A stretch of 64,000 bases of DNA, from the NCBI RefSeq assembly GCF_037969725.1, contig NZ_CP150203.1, positions 2,248,001 through 2,312,000 of the forward strand, read 5' to 3'. Each line of letters begins with the position of its first letter. Within the stretch, counting starts at the first letter, position 1. The stretch comes from Paenibacillus sp. FSL W8-0426. GTDB taxonomy: Bacteria; Bacillota; Bacilli; Paenibacillales; Paenibacillaceae. The translations under genes were made by a program, and so were the position numbers. Positions 1-7,385 of the stretch are shown here, one piece after another. Below the pieces are notes generated by a model that was not told the origin of the DNA, did not search any database, and worked only from the letters and a program-made list of their open reading frames with translations.

Positions 1-855
1 CATGCTGACCATCGGCGTAAGTCCGACACCGGCGCTGAGCAGCACGACAGGCCGCGGGTCTGCCAGGTCGAGCGTGAAGTCCCCGGCTGGCGCAGAAACT
101 TCGACGAGACTGCCCTCGTCAAGCTCATCGTGCAGATGGTTCGAGATAACGCCGTCAGGCCGTTCCGAAGTACCTTGCTCCCGTTTGACGGAAATGCGGT
201 AATACGGTTTGCCTGGTGCATCCGAAAGGCTGTATTGGCGAATATGCGTATTGGATTGCCCCGGCGGGGTCAGTTTTACGCTGATATACTGTCCGGGAAC
301 AAATGCAGCGATGGCAGATCCATCCTCCGGAACGAGATAAAATGAAGTGATCAGGTCGCTCTCCGGCACCTTTTTCGCGACGCGGAACGAGCGGAATCCT
401 TGCCATCCGCCAGGCTGGCTTGCAGCTTCGGCATACATCTCCCGTTCAATGCCGATGAATGCATCGGCAATGACGCCGTAGGCATCCGCCCAAGCGGAGA
501 CAATTTCATCCGTCGCGGCATCGCCGAGCACGTCTTTAATCGCCTGCAGCAGGAATTTGCCCACAATGGCGTATTGTTCCGGCGTGATGCCCAGACTGCG
601 GTGTTTGTGCGCGACTTGGCGAACGGCCGGCAGGATCGAGGGCAGGTTATCGATATGTTTGGCGGCGGCGTAGACCATGTTGGCAAGCGCGGCTTGCTGA
701 CGCCCCTGCTTCTGGTTGGCATGGTTGAATACGTTCAGCAGCTCGGGATGGGCGGCGAACATCGTTTGATAGAAATGGCGCGTAATGGCTTCGCCGTGGA
801 CTTCGAGCACGGGAACCGTGGATTTGATGACGTTGATCGTATGATTGCTTAACAT
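1..855 (-). CDS. hmp: Flavohaemoglobin (nitric oxide dioxygenase), 3' end outside window
   Basis: Oxidises NO to nitrate with O2, FAD and NAD(P)H, a cytosolic defence against nitrosative stress. Reading the minus strand from ATG 855 gives 285 codons open to the window edge. The N-terminal globin domain (about 1-140) has Tyr29, Gln53 and the proximal His85 in the motif VAHKHRSLG at the positions known for Hmp. A ferredoxin-reductase-type FAD domain follows, with RQYSLSD around 210 and GVGLTPM at the last visible residues, the start of the NAD-binding domain. The family is about 400 residues, so roughly 115 residues are missing beyond position 1. A strong AGGAGG lies about 8 bases upstream of the ATG. 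The gene runs divergently from yceD. A Crp/Fnr-type palindrome and a -10 box upstream suggest regulation by oxygen or redox state. Confidence 0.95.
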   Translation of the reverse strand, partial: MLSNHTINVIKSTVPVLEVHGEAITRHFYQTMFAAHPELLNVFNHANQKQGRQQAALANMVYAAAKHIDNLPSILPAVRQVAHKHRSLGITPEQYAIVGKFLLQAIKDVLGDAATDEIVSAWADAYGVIADAFIGIEREMYAEAASQPGGWQGFRSFRVAKKVPESDLITSFYLVPEDGSAIAAFVPGQYISVKLTPPGQSNTHIRQYSLSDAPGKPYYRISVKREQGTSERPDGVISNHLHDELDEGSLVEVSAPAGDFTLDLADPRPVVLLSAGVGLTPMVSM

Positions 856-932
856 GGGCAATACCTCCTGGCAAAGGGTTGAATATCACTACATCTTTTG
901 GCGGTACGCATCAGTGCCGCTGGTGTAACGCA

Positions 933-938
933 AGTATA
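933..938 (-). promoter_or_regulatory. Putative -10 box of hmp
   Basis: Read on the minus strand the hexamer is TATACT. With a start site seven bases downstream (about 926), the Fnr/Crp-like palindrome at 959-976 is centred at -41.5. No good -35 hexamer is visible, which fits an activator-dependent promoter. The start site is inferred, not mapped. Confidence 0.5.
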
Positions 939-958
939 GTTTTCAAATAAAGGCGTCT

Positions 959-976
959 GTGTGATCTAAATCACAC
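959..976. promoter_or_regulatory. Crp/Fnr-family binding palindrome upstream of hmp
   Basis: The sequence GTGTGATCTAAATCACAC contains the TGTGA-N6-TCACA consensus of Crp/Fnr-family regulators. Its two GTGTGA/TCACAC arms are perfect inverted repeats. It lies upstream of hmp at the expected position for a class II activator. In Bacillus, Fnr uses this consensus, whereas hmp there is controlled mainly by ResDE and NsrR. Assignment to Fnr rather than another Crp-family protein is inference. Confidence 0.7.
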
Positions 977-1050
977 TTATCATTAACGATCTGTGACCAA
1001 ATGGATATTCCTATAGAAGAAACAGATGTGTTCGGCATATTCGATACCGT

Positions 1051-1078
1051 TTGCAACCTAAGCCCAAAACGATATAAT
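1051..1078 (+). promoter_or_regulatory. Distal SigA-type promoter upstream of yceD-rpmF
   Basis: TTGCAA (1051-1056) and TATAAT (1073-1078) are separated by 16 bases. No convincing gene with a ribosome-binding site lies between it and the second promoter at 1207, so it probably contributes to yceD-rpmF transcription. The tract 856-1206 between hmp and this operon holds no other feature I can support. Confidence 0.5.
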
Positions 1079-1206
1079 AGATCAGGCGTGACGGACATCA
1101 TCGCGAAAATGTTTCGTGACGTTTGTCTGCAAGGATGTCTTTGGGCGGCATTGGAGGACATCGTCGGGGAAAGCCTGTTTTCAAGAAGGGTGTAAAGTTA
1201 AAAGTG

Positions 1207-1236
1207 TTGACAAACGTCTCGGGAAATCGGTATAAT
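1207..1236 (+). promoter_or_regulatory. Main SigA-type promoter of yceD-rpmF
   Basis: Consensus TTGACA (1207-1212) and TATAAT (1231-1236) with an 18-base spacer. Transcription would start near 1243, just before the structured leader at 1257-1374. Confidence 0.85.
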
Positions 1237-1256
1237 GATTTTTGTTTGTTAAGTCC

Positions 1257-1374
1257 ATTTCATTATGGTTTTCCGGACACATGGTCAGAATACATACAGT
1301 AGGGACCGGGAGCGCATGGTGCGCGGGTCCATTCTGTAAATTTGGCAGCTAGTGACTTAGGTTCATAATGAAAT
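1257..1374 (+). ncRNA. Structured 5' leader RNA of yceD-rpmF (candidate cis-regulator)
   Basis: An 11-bp perfect inverted repeat, ATTTCATTATG (1257-1267) and CATAATGAAAT (1364-1374), would close a long leader helix. Inside it, CAGAAT (1286-1291) pairs with ATTCTG (1331-1336), GGACC (1303-1307) with GGTCC (1326-1330), and GCGCA (1312-1316) with TGCGC (1320-1324) around a 3-base loop. An 11-base bulge lies at 1292-1302. The closing stem ends about 10 bases before the yceD ribosome-binding site, suitable for translational control. There is no U-tract, so it is not a simple terminator. I do not recognise a known family. An L32- or YceD-responsive element is a guess from position. Confidence 0.6.
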
Positions 1375-1395
1375 TGGTCGTCTGGAGTGATGGTA

Positions 1396-1902
1396 ATGTT
1401 AGTGTCGTTTCGCAAAGCGGCAACCAGCGGCAGACCTTTAAGCTTTAATGAGCAGTGGGATGTCACACAACTGGTTTCTGACCGAAAAGATATCACAGCC
1501 GTTACCCCGCTGACTGCGGATTTGTCCGTTCAGCCAGAATCGGGGGGCGTGGTGGATGTTCAAGGCACGTTGACGGCAGGAGTGGACATGTTGTGCTCCC
1601 GTTGTCTCAAGCCGGTTAACGAACATCTTCATATTGATTTTCATGAGCAATTCAAGCAGGGAGACCAGCCGGAGGACATGGAGGAAGACGATGATATCAT
1701 CTATGTGGATGAGGATCAATTCGACCTGAAACTGTACGCCGAAGAGGCTTTTCTGCTGAACCTGCCGTTTATACCGCTATGCAGCGATACATGCAAAGGG
1801 CTCTGCCCAACGTGTGGCCATGAGCTGAACGAAGGGGATTGCGGCTGCGATAACGAAGTTATCGACCCGCGACTTGCAGGGCTCAAAGATTTTTTCAAAT
1901 GA
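1396..1902 (+). CDS. yceD: YceD-family (DUF177) 23S rRNA accumulation protein
   Basis: A 168-residue protein of the YceD/DUF177 family, which is linked to 23S rRNA accumulation and 50S assembly in bacteria and chloroplasts and is usually cotranscribed with rpmF. It carries two Cys pairs typical of the family: CSRCLKP near residue 70 and CKGLCPTCG near 135, plus a C-terminal CGCD. The middle is strongly acidic (EDMEEDDDI). GTG 1387 and ATG 1390 are also in range, but the GGAG at 1384-1387 is best spaced for ATG 1396. It is the first gene of a two-gene operon with rpmF, which starts 66 bases after its stop. It follows two promoters and a base-paired leader. Confidence 0.9.
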   Translation: MLVSFRKAATSGRPLSFNEQWDVTQLVSDRKDITAVTPLTADLSVQPESGGVVDVQGTLTAGVDMLCSRCLKPVNEHLHIDFHEQFKQGDQPEDMEEDDDIIYVDEDQFDLKLYAEEAFLLNLPFIPLCSDTCKGLCPTCGHELNEGDCGCDNEVIDPRLAGLKDFFK

Positions 1903-1968
1903 GCATCAATGAAAATCGAAAAGTTTGAACTGCCTGTAAAGGTTGATTTTGATAAGGAGGTGGGAATA

Positions 1969-2142
1969 ATGGCAGTACCTCAACGGAGAACGTCCAAGAC
2001 ACGTCGCGACAAACGTCGTACTCACTTTAAATTGGCTGTGCCGGGCATGGTGAAATGTGAACAATGCGGCGAATTGAAGCTTGCTCACCACGTGTGCAAA
2101 GTGTGCGGAACGTACAAAGCAAGAGAGATCATCTCTCAATAA
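1969..2142 (+). CDS. rpmF: 50S ribosomal protein L32
   Basis: A 57-residue L32 of the large ribosomal subunit. It starts [17 protein letters not shown] and has a zinc-ribbon Cys pattern, CEQCGE then CKVCG, so it is the zinc-binding (C+) form. The strong AAGGAGGTG right before ATG 1969 fixes the start, although the same frame is open further upstream. It is the last gene of the yceD-rpmF unit and is closed by a clear terminator 14 bases after the stop. Confidence 0.98.
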   Translation: MAVPQRRTSKTRRDKRRTHFKLAVPGMVKCEQCGELKLAHHVCKVCGTYKAREIISQ

Positions 2143-2155
2143 TAGCAACAACCGG

Positions 2156-2189
2156 GTAGTATCTCATTTCGGTGAGGTACTACTTTTTT
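2156..2189 (+). terminator. Rho-independent terminator of yceD-rpmF
   Basis: The arms GTAGTA..CTCA and TGAG..TACTAC form an 11-bp stem with one mismatch and a 6-base loop, followed by six T residues. Confidence 0.92.
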
Positions 2190-2314
2190 GTTTTCGCCGT
2201 AGCGAAAGTGATAGAATGGATACAGTGGACGGTGAATCGGGCCGGAAGTCCCATTGGCAAGCGGATTTAAGATGTGCATCTTTCTTTTTGGCGGCGTATG
2301 ATATATACTATAGT

Positions 2315-2331
2315 TTAGTACCAGGTTCTAA
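2315..2331. promoter_or_regulatory. FapR operator at the head of the fap-fab cluster
   Basis: TTAGTACCAGGTTCTAA is a 17-base near-palindrome (one asymmetric position) matching the FapR box known from Bacillus. It overlaps or closely follows a TATACT-like -10 at 2304-2309, as at other FapR-controlled promoters. Malonyl-CoA or malonyl-ACP would release FapR. The tract 2190-2314 and the 2332-2489 leader hold no gene I can support. Confidence 0.85.
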
Positions 2332-2489
2332 GATTTGACGTTACATAGATACGAAAGCGACAAAGCTGCCTTTAGCGTAGGCGGCGATGAATTCAAATAT
2401 AGCAACGAACAACGAACATTGGAGTGGCAGGATACACCTGAATGGCCTGCTTCGGTACGGCCGGTTTCAGGTACAGATTTCAGCAGGGG

Positions 2490-3089
2490 GTGTCAGACAT
2501 CGAACGTTTACCCAAAAAGCAGAGGCAGCAGCAGTTAACCAAAATGATCGAAGACAACCCGTTTGTAACGGATCAAGAGCTAACGCGCCAATTAAAGGTG
2601 AGCATCCAGACGATTCGTCTCGACAGGCTTGAGCTCGGAATACCCGAGCTGCGCGAACGGATGAAGCTGATGGCCGAGCTTTCCTATGACCAGGTGCGTT
2701 CCCTTCCGCTGCACGAGATCATTGGTGACATCGTGGACCTGCAATTGGATAAAAGCGGCATTTCCCTGTTTGAGATCCGGGAAGAACACGTATTTTCGCG
2801 GACAGGCATTGCGCGCGGGCACTATGTGTTCGCGCAGGCCAATTCCCTTGCGGTCGCGGTCATCAATGACGAGATTGCTTTGACGGCTTCGGCGGACATA
2901 CGCTTTGTGCGCTCCGTTCATTTGGGCGAGAAGTGCATTGCCAAGGCTTACGTAAGATCGATCCCTGGCCAGAAAGGGAAAGCTAAGGTCGAAGTGTTCA
3001 CGTATGTTGGCGAAGAGATGGTGTTCCAGGGCAATTTTGTGATCTACCGTTCGGGTGGAGAAGATACGGAAGGAGAGGCTTCGAAATGA
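2490..3089 (+). CDS. fapR: Fatty-acid biosynthesis transcriptional repressor FapR
   Basis: The global repressor of Gram-positive lipid synthesis, relieved by malonyl-CoA or malonyl-ACP. The 199-residue product has a DeoR-like helix-turn-helix (about 26-47, containing SIQTIRLDRLELGIPELRER) and a C-terminal hot-dog effector domain with FAQANSLAVAVI and ALTASADIRF. The chosen start is GTG 2490 because alignable sequence begins just after it (VSDIERLPKKQRQQQ). The frame is open upstream to ATG 2442, and the ribosome-binding site is weak, so the start is not certain. Its stop overlaps the plsX ATG. The operator at 2315 implies autoregulation of the whole cluster. Confidence 0.96.
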   Translation: MSDIERLPKKQRQQQLTKMIEDNPFVTDQELTRQLKVSIQTIRLDRLELGIPELRERMKLMAELSYDQVRSLPLHEIIGDIVDLQLDKSGISLFEIREEHVFSRTGIARGHYVFAQANSLAVAVINDEIALTASADIRFVRSVHLGEKCIAKAYVRSIPGQKGKAKVEVFTYVGEEMVFQGNFVIYRSGGEDTEGEASK

Positions 3090-4081
3090 GAATCGTGATT
3101 GATGCCATGGGGGGCGACAACGCCCCTGCGGCAACCGTGGAAGGCGCGCTGTCCGCTGCCGCGGAATGGCCTGACGCACAGATCGTATTGGTCGGCGACG
3201 AAGGCAGGCTGGAGCCGATCCTGAGCAAGGCAGCGACGAAACCTGCGAATTTGTCTGTGCGGCACGCATCCGAAGTGATCGGTTCGGACGACGAACCGGT
3301 CAAGGCGGTCCGTCGCAAAAAAGACGCTTCCATGGTCGTTGCCGGCCGCATGCTGAAGGAAGGCGAAGCAGACGCCATGATTTCGGCCGGCAATACCGGC
3401 GCGCTCATGACGACGGGGTTGTTGGTTGTAGGCCGCATGGAGGGCATTGAACGTCCCGCGCTTGCGCCGATGATTCCGACGATCGACGATGTCGGCGTGC
3501 TTGCGCTGGATTTGGGAGCCAATATGGATGCCAAACCGGAGCATCTTGCCCAGTATGCGCTCATGGGGAGCTTGTACCGCCAGAAAGTTCAGGGCATCGA
3601 CTCGCCGCGAGTGGGCCTGCTTAATGTCGGCACGGAAGAAGGGAAAGGTAACGAGTTGACCAAAAACGCGTATCCTTTGCTGAAGGAACTGCCGATTCGT
3701 TTCGTGGGCAACGTGGAAGCGCGCGATGTGCTGACGGCTGAGTGCGACGTGCTTGTGTGCGACGGTTTCGCCGGCAACATTTTGCTGAAATCGATGGAAG
3801 GTACGGCTGGAGCGATCTTTTCACTGCTCAAAGAGCAGTTTTCATCTTCTTTAAAAAGCAAGCTCGCCGCTGCCGTGTTAATGCCTGAACTGCGCGGGCT
3901 GAAACGCAAACTGGATTACACGGAGCACGGGGGCGCGCCGCTGCTTGGCCTGAGCAAACTCGTTGTGAAGAGCCATGGCTCGGCGGATGGCAATGCGATC
4001 AAAAACGCGGTGCGTCAGGCGAGAATCGCCATTCAGAATCAACTGGTGGAGAGCATATCCAAGGAAATTAGCGGGAAGTGA
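3086..4081 (+). CDS. plsX: Phosphate acyltransferase PlsX
   Basis: Converts acyl-ACP and phosphate into acyl-phosphate, the first committed step of phosphatidate synthesis in Gram-positives; it acts as a peripheral membrane enzyme. The 331-residue protein has the family N-terminus MRIVIDAMGGDNAP, then SAGNTGALM near residue 100 and DGFAGNILLKS in the C-terminal third, at normal length. The ATG overlaps the fapR stop in an ATGA and its own stop overlaps the fabH GTG, so the three genes are translationally coupled. Confidence 0.97.
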   Translation: MRIVIDAMGGDNAPAATVEGALSAAAEWPDAQIVLVGDEGRLEPILSKAATKPANLSVRHASEVIGSDDEPVKAVRRKKDASMVVAGRMLKEGEADAMISAGNTGALMTTGLLVVGRMEGIERPALAPMIPTIDDVGVLALDLGANMDAKPEHLAQYALMGSLYRQKVQGIDSPRVGLLNVGTEEGKGNELTKNAYPLLKELPIRFVGNVEARDVLTAECDVLVCDGFAGNILLKSMEGTAGAIFSLLKEQFSSSLKSKLAAAVLMPELRGLKRKLDYTEHGGAPLLGLSKLVVKSHGSADGNAIKNAVRQARIAIQNQLVESISKEISGK

Positions 4082-5079
4082 GTGAAGACATGAATAATTT
4101 GCGCCCGGTAGGGGTTATTGGAACTGGTAAATATGTCCCAGAGAAAATTTTGACGAATAGCGATTTGGAAAAAATGGTGGATACCAACGACGAGTGGATC
4201 GTCAGCCGCACGGGCATCCGTGAGCGCCATATTGCGGCGCCGGACCAGGCGACTTCGGATCTGGCCTATGAAGCCGCCGTCAAAGCGCTTGAAACAGCCG
4301 GCATGACAGGCGGCGATTTGGACCTGATCATCGTGGCCACCATCACGCCGGATTCCGCATTCCCGTCGACGGCTTGCATCCTGCAGGATAAGCTCGGTGC
4401 CAAAGGCGCGGCAGCGTTCGATCTGTCTGCGGCTTGCTCCGGCTTTGTGTACGGGCTGGCAACAGCGACGAGTTTCATTCAAAGCGGCATGTACAACAAT
4501 GCACTTGTGATCGGTGCCGATACGCTTTCCCGCATCACGGATTATACGGACCGCAACACCTGCGTGCTCTTTGGAGACGGAGCTGGAGCCGTTATTCTGG
4601 GTGAGGTTCCGGAAGGCCGCGGCTTCAAATCGTTCGATCTCGGAGCCGAAGGTGCCGGAGGCGGTTTGTTGAAATTAGAGGGCGGCGGCTCGCGTTTGCC
4701 TGCATCTGCCGAGACGATCGAAAACAAACAGCATTACATTTACATGAACGGGCGCGAGGTGTTCAAATTTGCGGTGCGCGTCATGGGGACGGCAACCGTT
4801 GACGTGCTTGAGAAAGCGGGCCTGGATCGCACAGATGTCGATCTGTTCGTTCCGCATCAGGCCAACATCCGCATTATTCAATCCGCGATGCAGCGGCTCG
4901 AGCTGCCGGAAGAGAAGGTTGTCGTCAACGTGGACAAATATGCCAACACTTCGGCTGCGTCGATCCCGCTTGCCCTCGTGGAAGCAGCGGAAGAAGGCCG
5001 CATGAAGGAAGGCGACACGGTGCTGATGGTCGGCTTCGGCGGCGGTTTGACTTGGGGTGCGTCCGTACTCGTTTGGTAA
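4078..5079 (+). CDS. fabH: 3-oxoacyl-ACP synthase III
   Basis: Condenses an acyl-CoA primer with malonyl-ACP to start fatty-acid synthesis; in this group it normally favours branched primers. The thiolase-fold protein has 333 residues with the Cys-His-Asn triad visible: C120 in DLSAACSG, H260 in FVPHQANIR and N290 in KYANTSAAS. GTG 4078 overlaps the plsX stop. ATG 4090 is a possible alternative start four codons in. In Bacillus subtilis the fabH genes lie elsewhere, so its place between plsX and fabD is a layout difference. Confidence 0.97.
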   Translation: MSEDMNNLRPVGVIGTGKYVPEKILTNSDLEKMVDTNDEWIVSRTGIRERHIAAPDQATSDLAYEAAVKALETAGMTGGDLDLIIVATITPDSAFPSTACILQDKLGAKGAAAFDLSAACSGFVYGLATATSFIQSGMYNNALVIGADTLSRITDYTDRNTCVLFGDGAGAVILGEVPEGRGFKSFDLGAEGAGGGLLKLEGGGSRLPASAETIENKQHYIYMNGREVFKFAVRVMGTATVDVLEKAGLDRTDVDLFVPHQANIRIIQSAMQRLELPEEKVVVNVDKYANTSAASIPLALVEAAEEGRMKEGDTVLMVGFGGGLTWGASVLVW

Positions 5080-5106
5080 AATTACAAGCTGGGAGAGAAG
5101 AATCAG

Positions 5107-6042
5107 ATGGGTAAAATAGCATTTGTATTTCCCGGACAGGGATCACAGGCAGTCGGGATGGCAAAGGACGCTCATGATCACGTGCCTGCATCCGCGAACA
5201 TTTTCCGTACAGCGGACGAGACGCTTGGCTTTTCGCTGAGTTCATTGATTTTTGAAGGTCCGGATACCGAGCTGAAACAGACATCGAATACACAACCGGC
5301 TCTGCTGACGGCAAGCATTGCCTTGCTTGAGGCTTTCAAAGAAAAAGGGATCGAGCCTGACTACGTGGCTGGACACAGTCTTGGCGAATACAGCGCATTG
5401 GTTGCAGCCGATGTACTGACTTTCGCGGATGCCGTGAGCATTGTGCGTGCGCGCGGCCAGTATATGGAACAAGCTGTACCTGGAGGTCAAGGAGCGATGG
5501 CAGCCGTGCTGGGTGCGGATCGGGAAGCGCTGGGGGTGCTTTGCCGGGACGTATCGGCTGGTGGTCATGCCGTGGAACTCGCAAATATGAACTGTCCGGG
5601 CCAGATTGTCATCTCGGGCGTGAAGGAAGGCGTTGCTGCCGTCGCTGAACGGGTGAAAGAAGCTGGCGGCAAACGCGCCATTACGTTGGAGGTTAGCGGT
5701 CCGTTCCATTCCTCGTTGATGAAGGAAGCTGCTAATAAACTGGCAGATAAACTGAGTGGCGTTACATTTTCTCCGGCGCGTGTGCCTGTCGTGGCCAATG
5801 TAACGGCAAGACCTGCCGAAGACGGTGAAATCCCGCAATTGTTGAAGGAACAGGTCTATTCTCCCGTATTATGGGAAGACAGTGTGACATGGCTGATCGA
5901 ACAAGGCGTGGATACCTTTGTGGAAATCGGTTCAGGCAGCGTGCTGACAGGTTTGATTAAAAAGACAGATAAAACCGTCAGCCTGTATAACGTGAACAGC
6001 CTTGAAACGCTGGAAGCAACCGCGGCTGCGCTGCAATCCTAA
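5107..6042 (+). CDS. fabD: Malonyl-CoA:ACP transacylase
   Basis: Loads malonate from malonyl-CoA onto ACP. The 311-residue protein has the oxyanion-loop motif FPGQGSQ at 8-14, the nucleophile Ser91 in [10 protein letters not shown], a conserved Arg near 116 (VRARGQYM) and the catalytic His201 in [18 protein letters not shown] ribosome-binding site lies about 8 bases before ATG 5107. It sits between fabH and fabG in the FapR-controlled cluster. Confidence 0.97.
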   Translation: MGKIAFVFPGQGSQAVGMAKDAHDHVPASANIFRTADETLGFSLSSLIFEGPDTELKQTSNTQPALLTASIALLEAFKEKGIEPDYVAGHSLGEYSALVAADVLTFADAVSIVRARGQYMEQAVPGGQGAMAAVLGADREALGVLCRDVSAGGHAVELANMNCPGQIVISGVKEGVAAVAERVKEAGGKRAITLEVSGPFHSSLMKEAANKLADKLSGVTFSPARVPVVANVTARPAEDGEIPQLLKEQVYSPVLWEDSVTWLIEQGVDTFVEIGSGSVLTGLIKKTDKTVSLYNVNSLETLEATAAALQS

Positions 6043-6076
6043 GCCGATCGGATACTCTGGGAAAGGAGGACTGACT

Positions 6077-6826
6077 ATGTCCAAACCATTGGAAGGAAAA
6101 AACGCGCTTGTTACGGGTGCCTCCCGAGGCATCGGACGCAGCATTGCGCTTGCGCTGGCGGAGGCCGGGGCTAACGTGGCCGTGAACTATGCAGGAAGCC
6201 AGGCTGCTGCGGAAGAGGTGGCTGAAGCGATTCGTGCCAAAGGCGTGAAGAGCATAACGCTTCAAGCGAATGTGGGCGTGATGGATGAAGCCGAACAAAT
6301 GGTGAAAGCTACGATTGAAGCATGGGGCAATGTGGACATTCTGGTGAATAACGCCGGAATTACCCGCGACAACCTGATCATGCGCATGAAAGAGGAAGAG
6401 TTCGATCAGGTGATCGAGACGAATCTCAAAGGGGTGTTCAATTGCTTGAAAGCAGTGACACGTCCAATGATGAAACAGCGTTCAGGCAAAATCATCAACA
6501 TTTCCTCTGTTGTCGGCGTGCTTGGAAATGCAGGGCAAGCTAACTATGTCGCTGCGAAAGCAGGGGTCATCGGTTTGACGAAGGCGTCTGCCCGCGAATT
6601 GGCATCCCGCGGTATTGCGGTCAATTGCGTGGCACCGGGCTTCATTGAAACCGATATGACCAAGGAACTGTCACAAGAGCTGGTCGATGGCATGTTAAGC
6701 GGCATTCCGCTTGCCCGTCTTGGCCAGCCGGATGAAATTGCCGGCGTGGTGACATTCCTCGCTTCGGATGCTTCTTCTTATATGACAGGGCAGACGCTGC
6801 ATGTCGATGGCGGCATGTACATGTAG
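6077..6826 (+). CDS. fabG: 3-oxoacyl-ACP reductase
   Basis: An NADPH-dependent short-chain dehydrogenase that reduces 3-oxoacyl-ACP in each elongation cycle. The 249-residue product has the cofactor motif TGASRGIG (13-20), NNAG (91-94) and the catalytic set N115, S144, Y157 and K161 (NYVAAKAG). ATG 6077 follows AAAGGAGG with normal spacing. The frame is open 25 codons further upstream into fabD, but the ribosome-binding site fixes this start. A 153-base structured spacer separates it from acpP. Confidence 0.97.
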   Translation: MSKPLEGKNALVTGASRGIGRSIALALAEAGANVAVNYAGSQAAAEEVAEAIRAKGVKSITLQANVGVMDEAEQMVKATIEAWGNVDILVNNAGITRDNLIMRMKEEEFDQVIETNLKGVFNCLKAVTRPMMKQRSGKIINISSVVGVLGNAGQANYVAAKAGVIGLTKASARELASRGIAVNCVAPGFIETDMTKELSQELVDGMLSGIPLARLGQPDEIAGVVTFLASDASSYMTGQTLHVDGGMYM

Positions 6827-6850
6827 TTCTTCCCGGACTTGAACGCATGC

Positions 6851-6915
6851 CCGGGGAACAGACGCTGGACGATCCGCAAATGCCGGAAAAAGGTTGGGTT
6901 CCCCGGCCGGGGACC
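6851..6915 (+). other. Two mutually exclusive hairpins between fabG and acpP
   Basis: CCGGGGAAC (6851-6859) pairs perfectly with GTTCCCCGG (6898-6906). That second arm is also the left half of a tight GC palindrome (6898-6915, core CCCCGGCCGGGG). The two structures cannot form together. There is no U-tract. A TATAAT-like hexamer at 6953-6958 follows but lacks a good -35. Possible roles are mRNA processing, stabilisation of the acpP message or attenuation. Confidence 0.5.
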
Positions 6916-6979
6916 GCATATGTCTTCTATGGCATTTTGCTTGCGATTCTCGTATAATACCAAGGAGGAGGTGAACCGG

Positions 6980-7213
6980 ATGTCCGATGTATTGGAGCGT
7001 GTAAAACGCATCGTCGTCGACCGCTTGGGCGCAGACGAGGCTGAAGTTACACTTGAAGCATCTTTCAAGGAAGACTTGGGAGCTGATTCTCTCGACGTAG
7101 TAGAATTGGTTATGGAATTGGAAGATGAATTCGATTTGGAAATCTCTGATGAAGATGCAGAAAAAATTACGACCGTAGGTGAAGTTGTAAACTACATACA
7201 ATCTCATACCTAA
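6980..7213 (+). CDS. acpP: Acyl carrier protein
   Basis: Carries growing acyl chains on a 4'-phosphopantetheine arm. The 77-residue acidic helical protein has the attachment site Ser37 in [28 protein letters not shown] precedes ATG 6980, an unusually strong ribosome-binding site that fits a very abundant protein. It lies between fabG and fabF, with base-paired spacers on both sides. Confidence 0.98.
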   Translation: MSDVLERVKRIVVDRLGADEAEVTLEASFKEDLGADSLDVVELVMELEDEFDLEISDEDAEKITTVGEVVNYIQSHT

Positions 7214-7222
7214 AGTCAATTT

Positions 7223-7253
7223 AGTCCCGCACCTGTTTTCGAACGGCGGGACT
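7223..7253 (+). other. Stem-loop after acpP (weak terminator or 3' stabiliser)
   Basis: AGTCCCGC (7223-7230) and GCGGGACT (7246-7253) form a perfect 8-bp stem just after the acpP stop. Only a broken T-rich tail follows, so complete termination is doubtful. Partial termination would raise acpP mRNA relative to fabF. Confidence 0.55.
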
Positions 7254-7279
7254 TCTCATCATTCATCGGTTTTTCTCAT

Positions 7280-7334
7280 TCCGCAGGTGATTACGTCCCG
7301 GCGTCTTCGGACAGAGGACCGGATTGCCTGCGGA
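7280..7334 (+). other. Inverted repeat in the acpP-fabF spacer
   Basis: TCCGCAGG (7280-7287) and CCTGCGGA (7327-7334) are perfect 8-base arms. Inner complementary segments (CCGG/CCGG, GTCC/GGAC) could fold the loop. It ends about 50 bases before the fabF start codon. Confidence 0.45.
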
Positions 7335-7385
7335 TATTCCCACAAAATACGTGCGTATACGCAGTCGATATAGAGGTGAGTCGGT

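Noticed and set aside
1001..1195. 64-codon open frame between hmp and yceD
   Set aside because: It begins upstream of the promoter at 1051, has no ribosome-binding site and no recognisable product.
2592..3269. Long open frame on the minus strand opposite fapR/plsX (225 codons)
   Set aside because: It has no ribosome-binding site or family resemblance, and the plus strand is fully explained by two recognised genes; a shadow frame.
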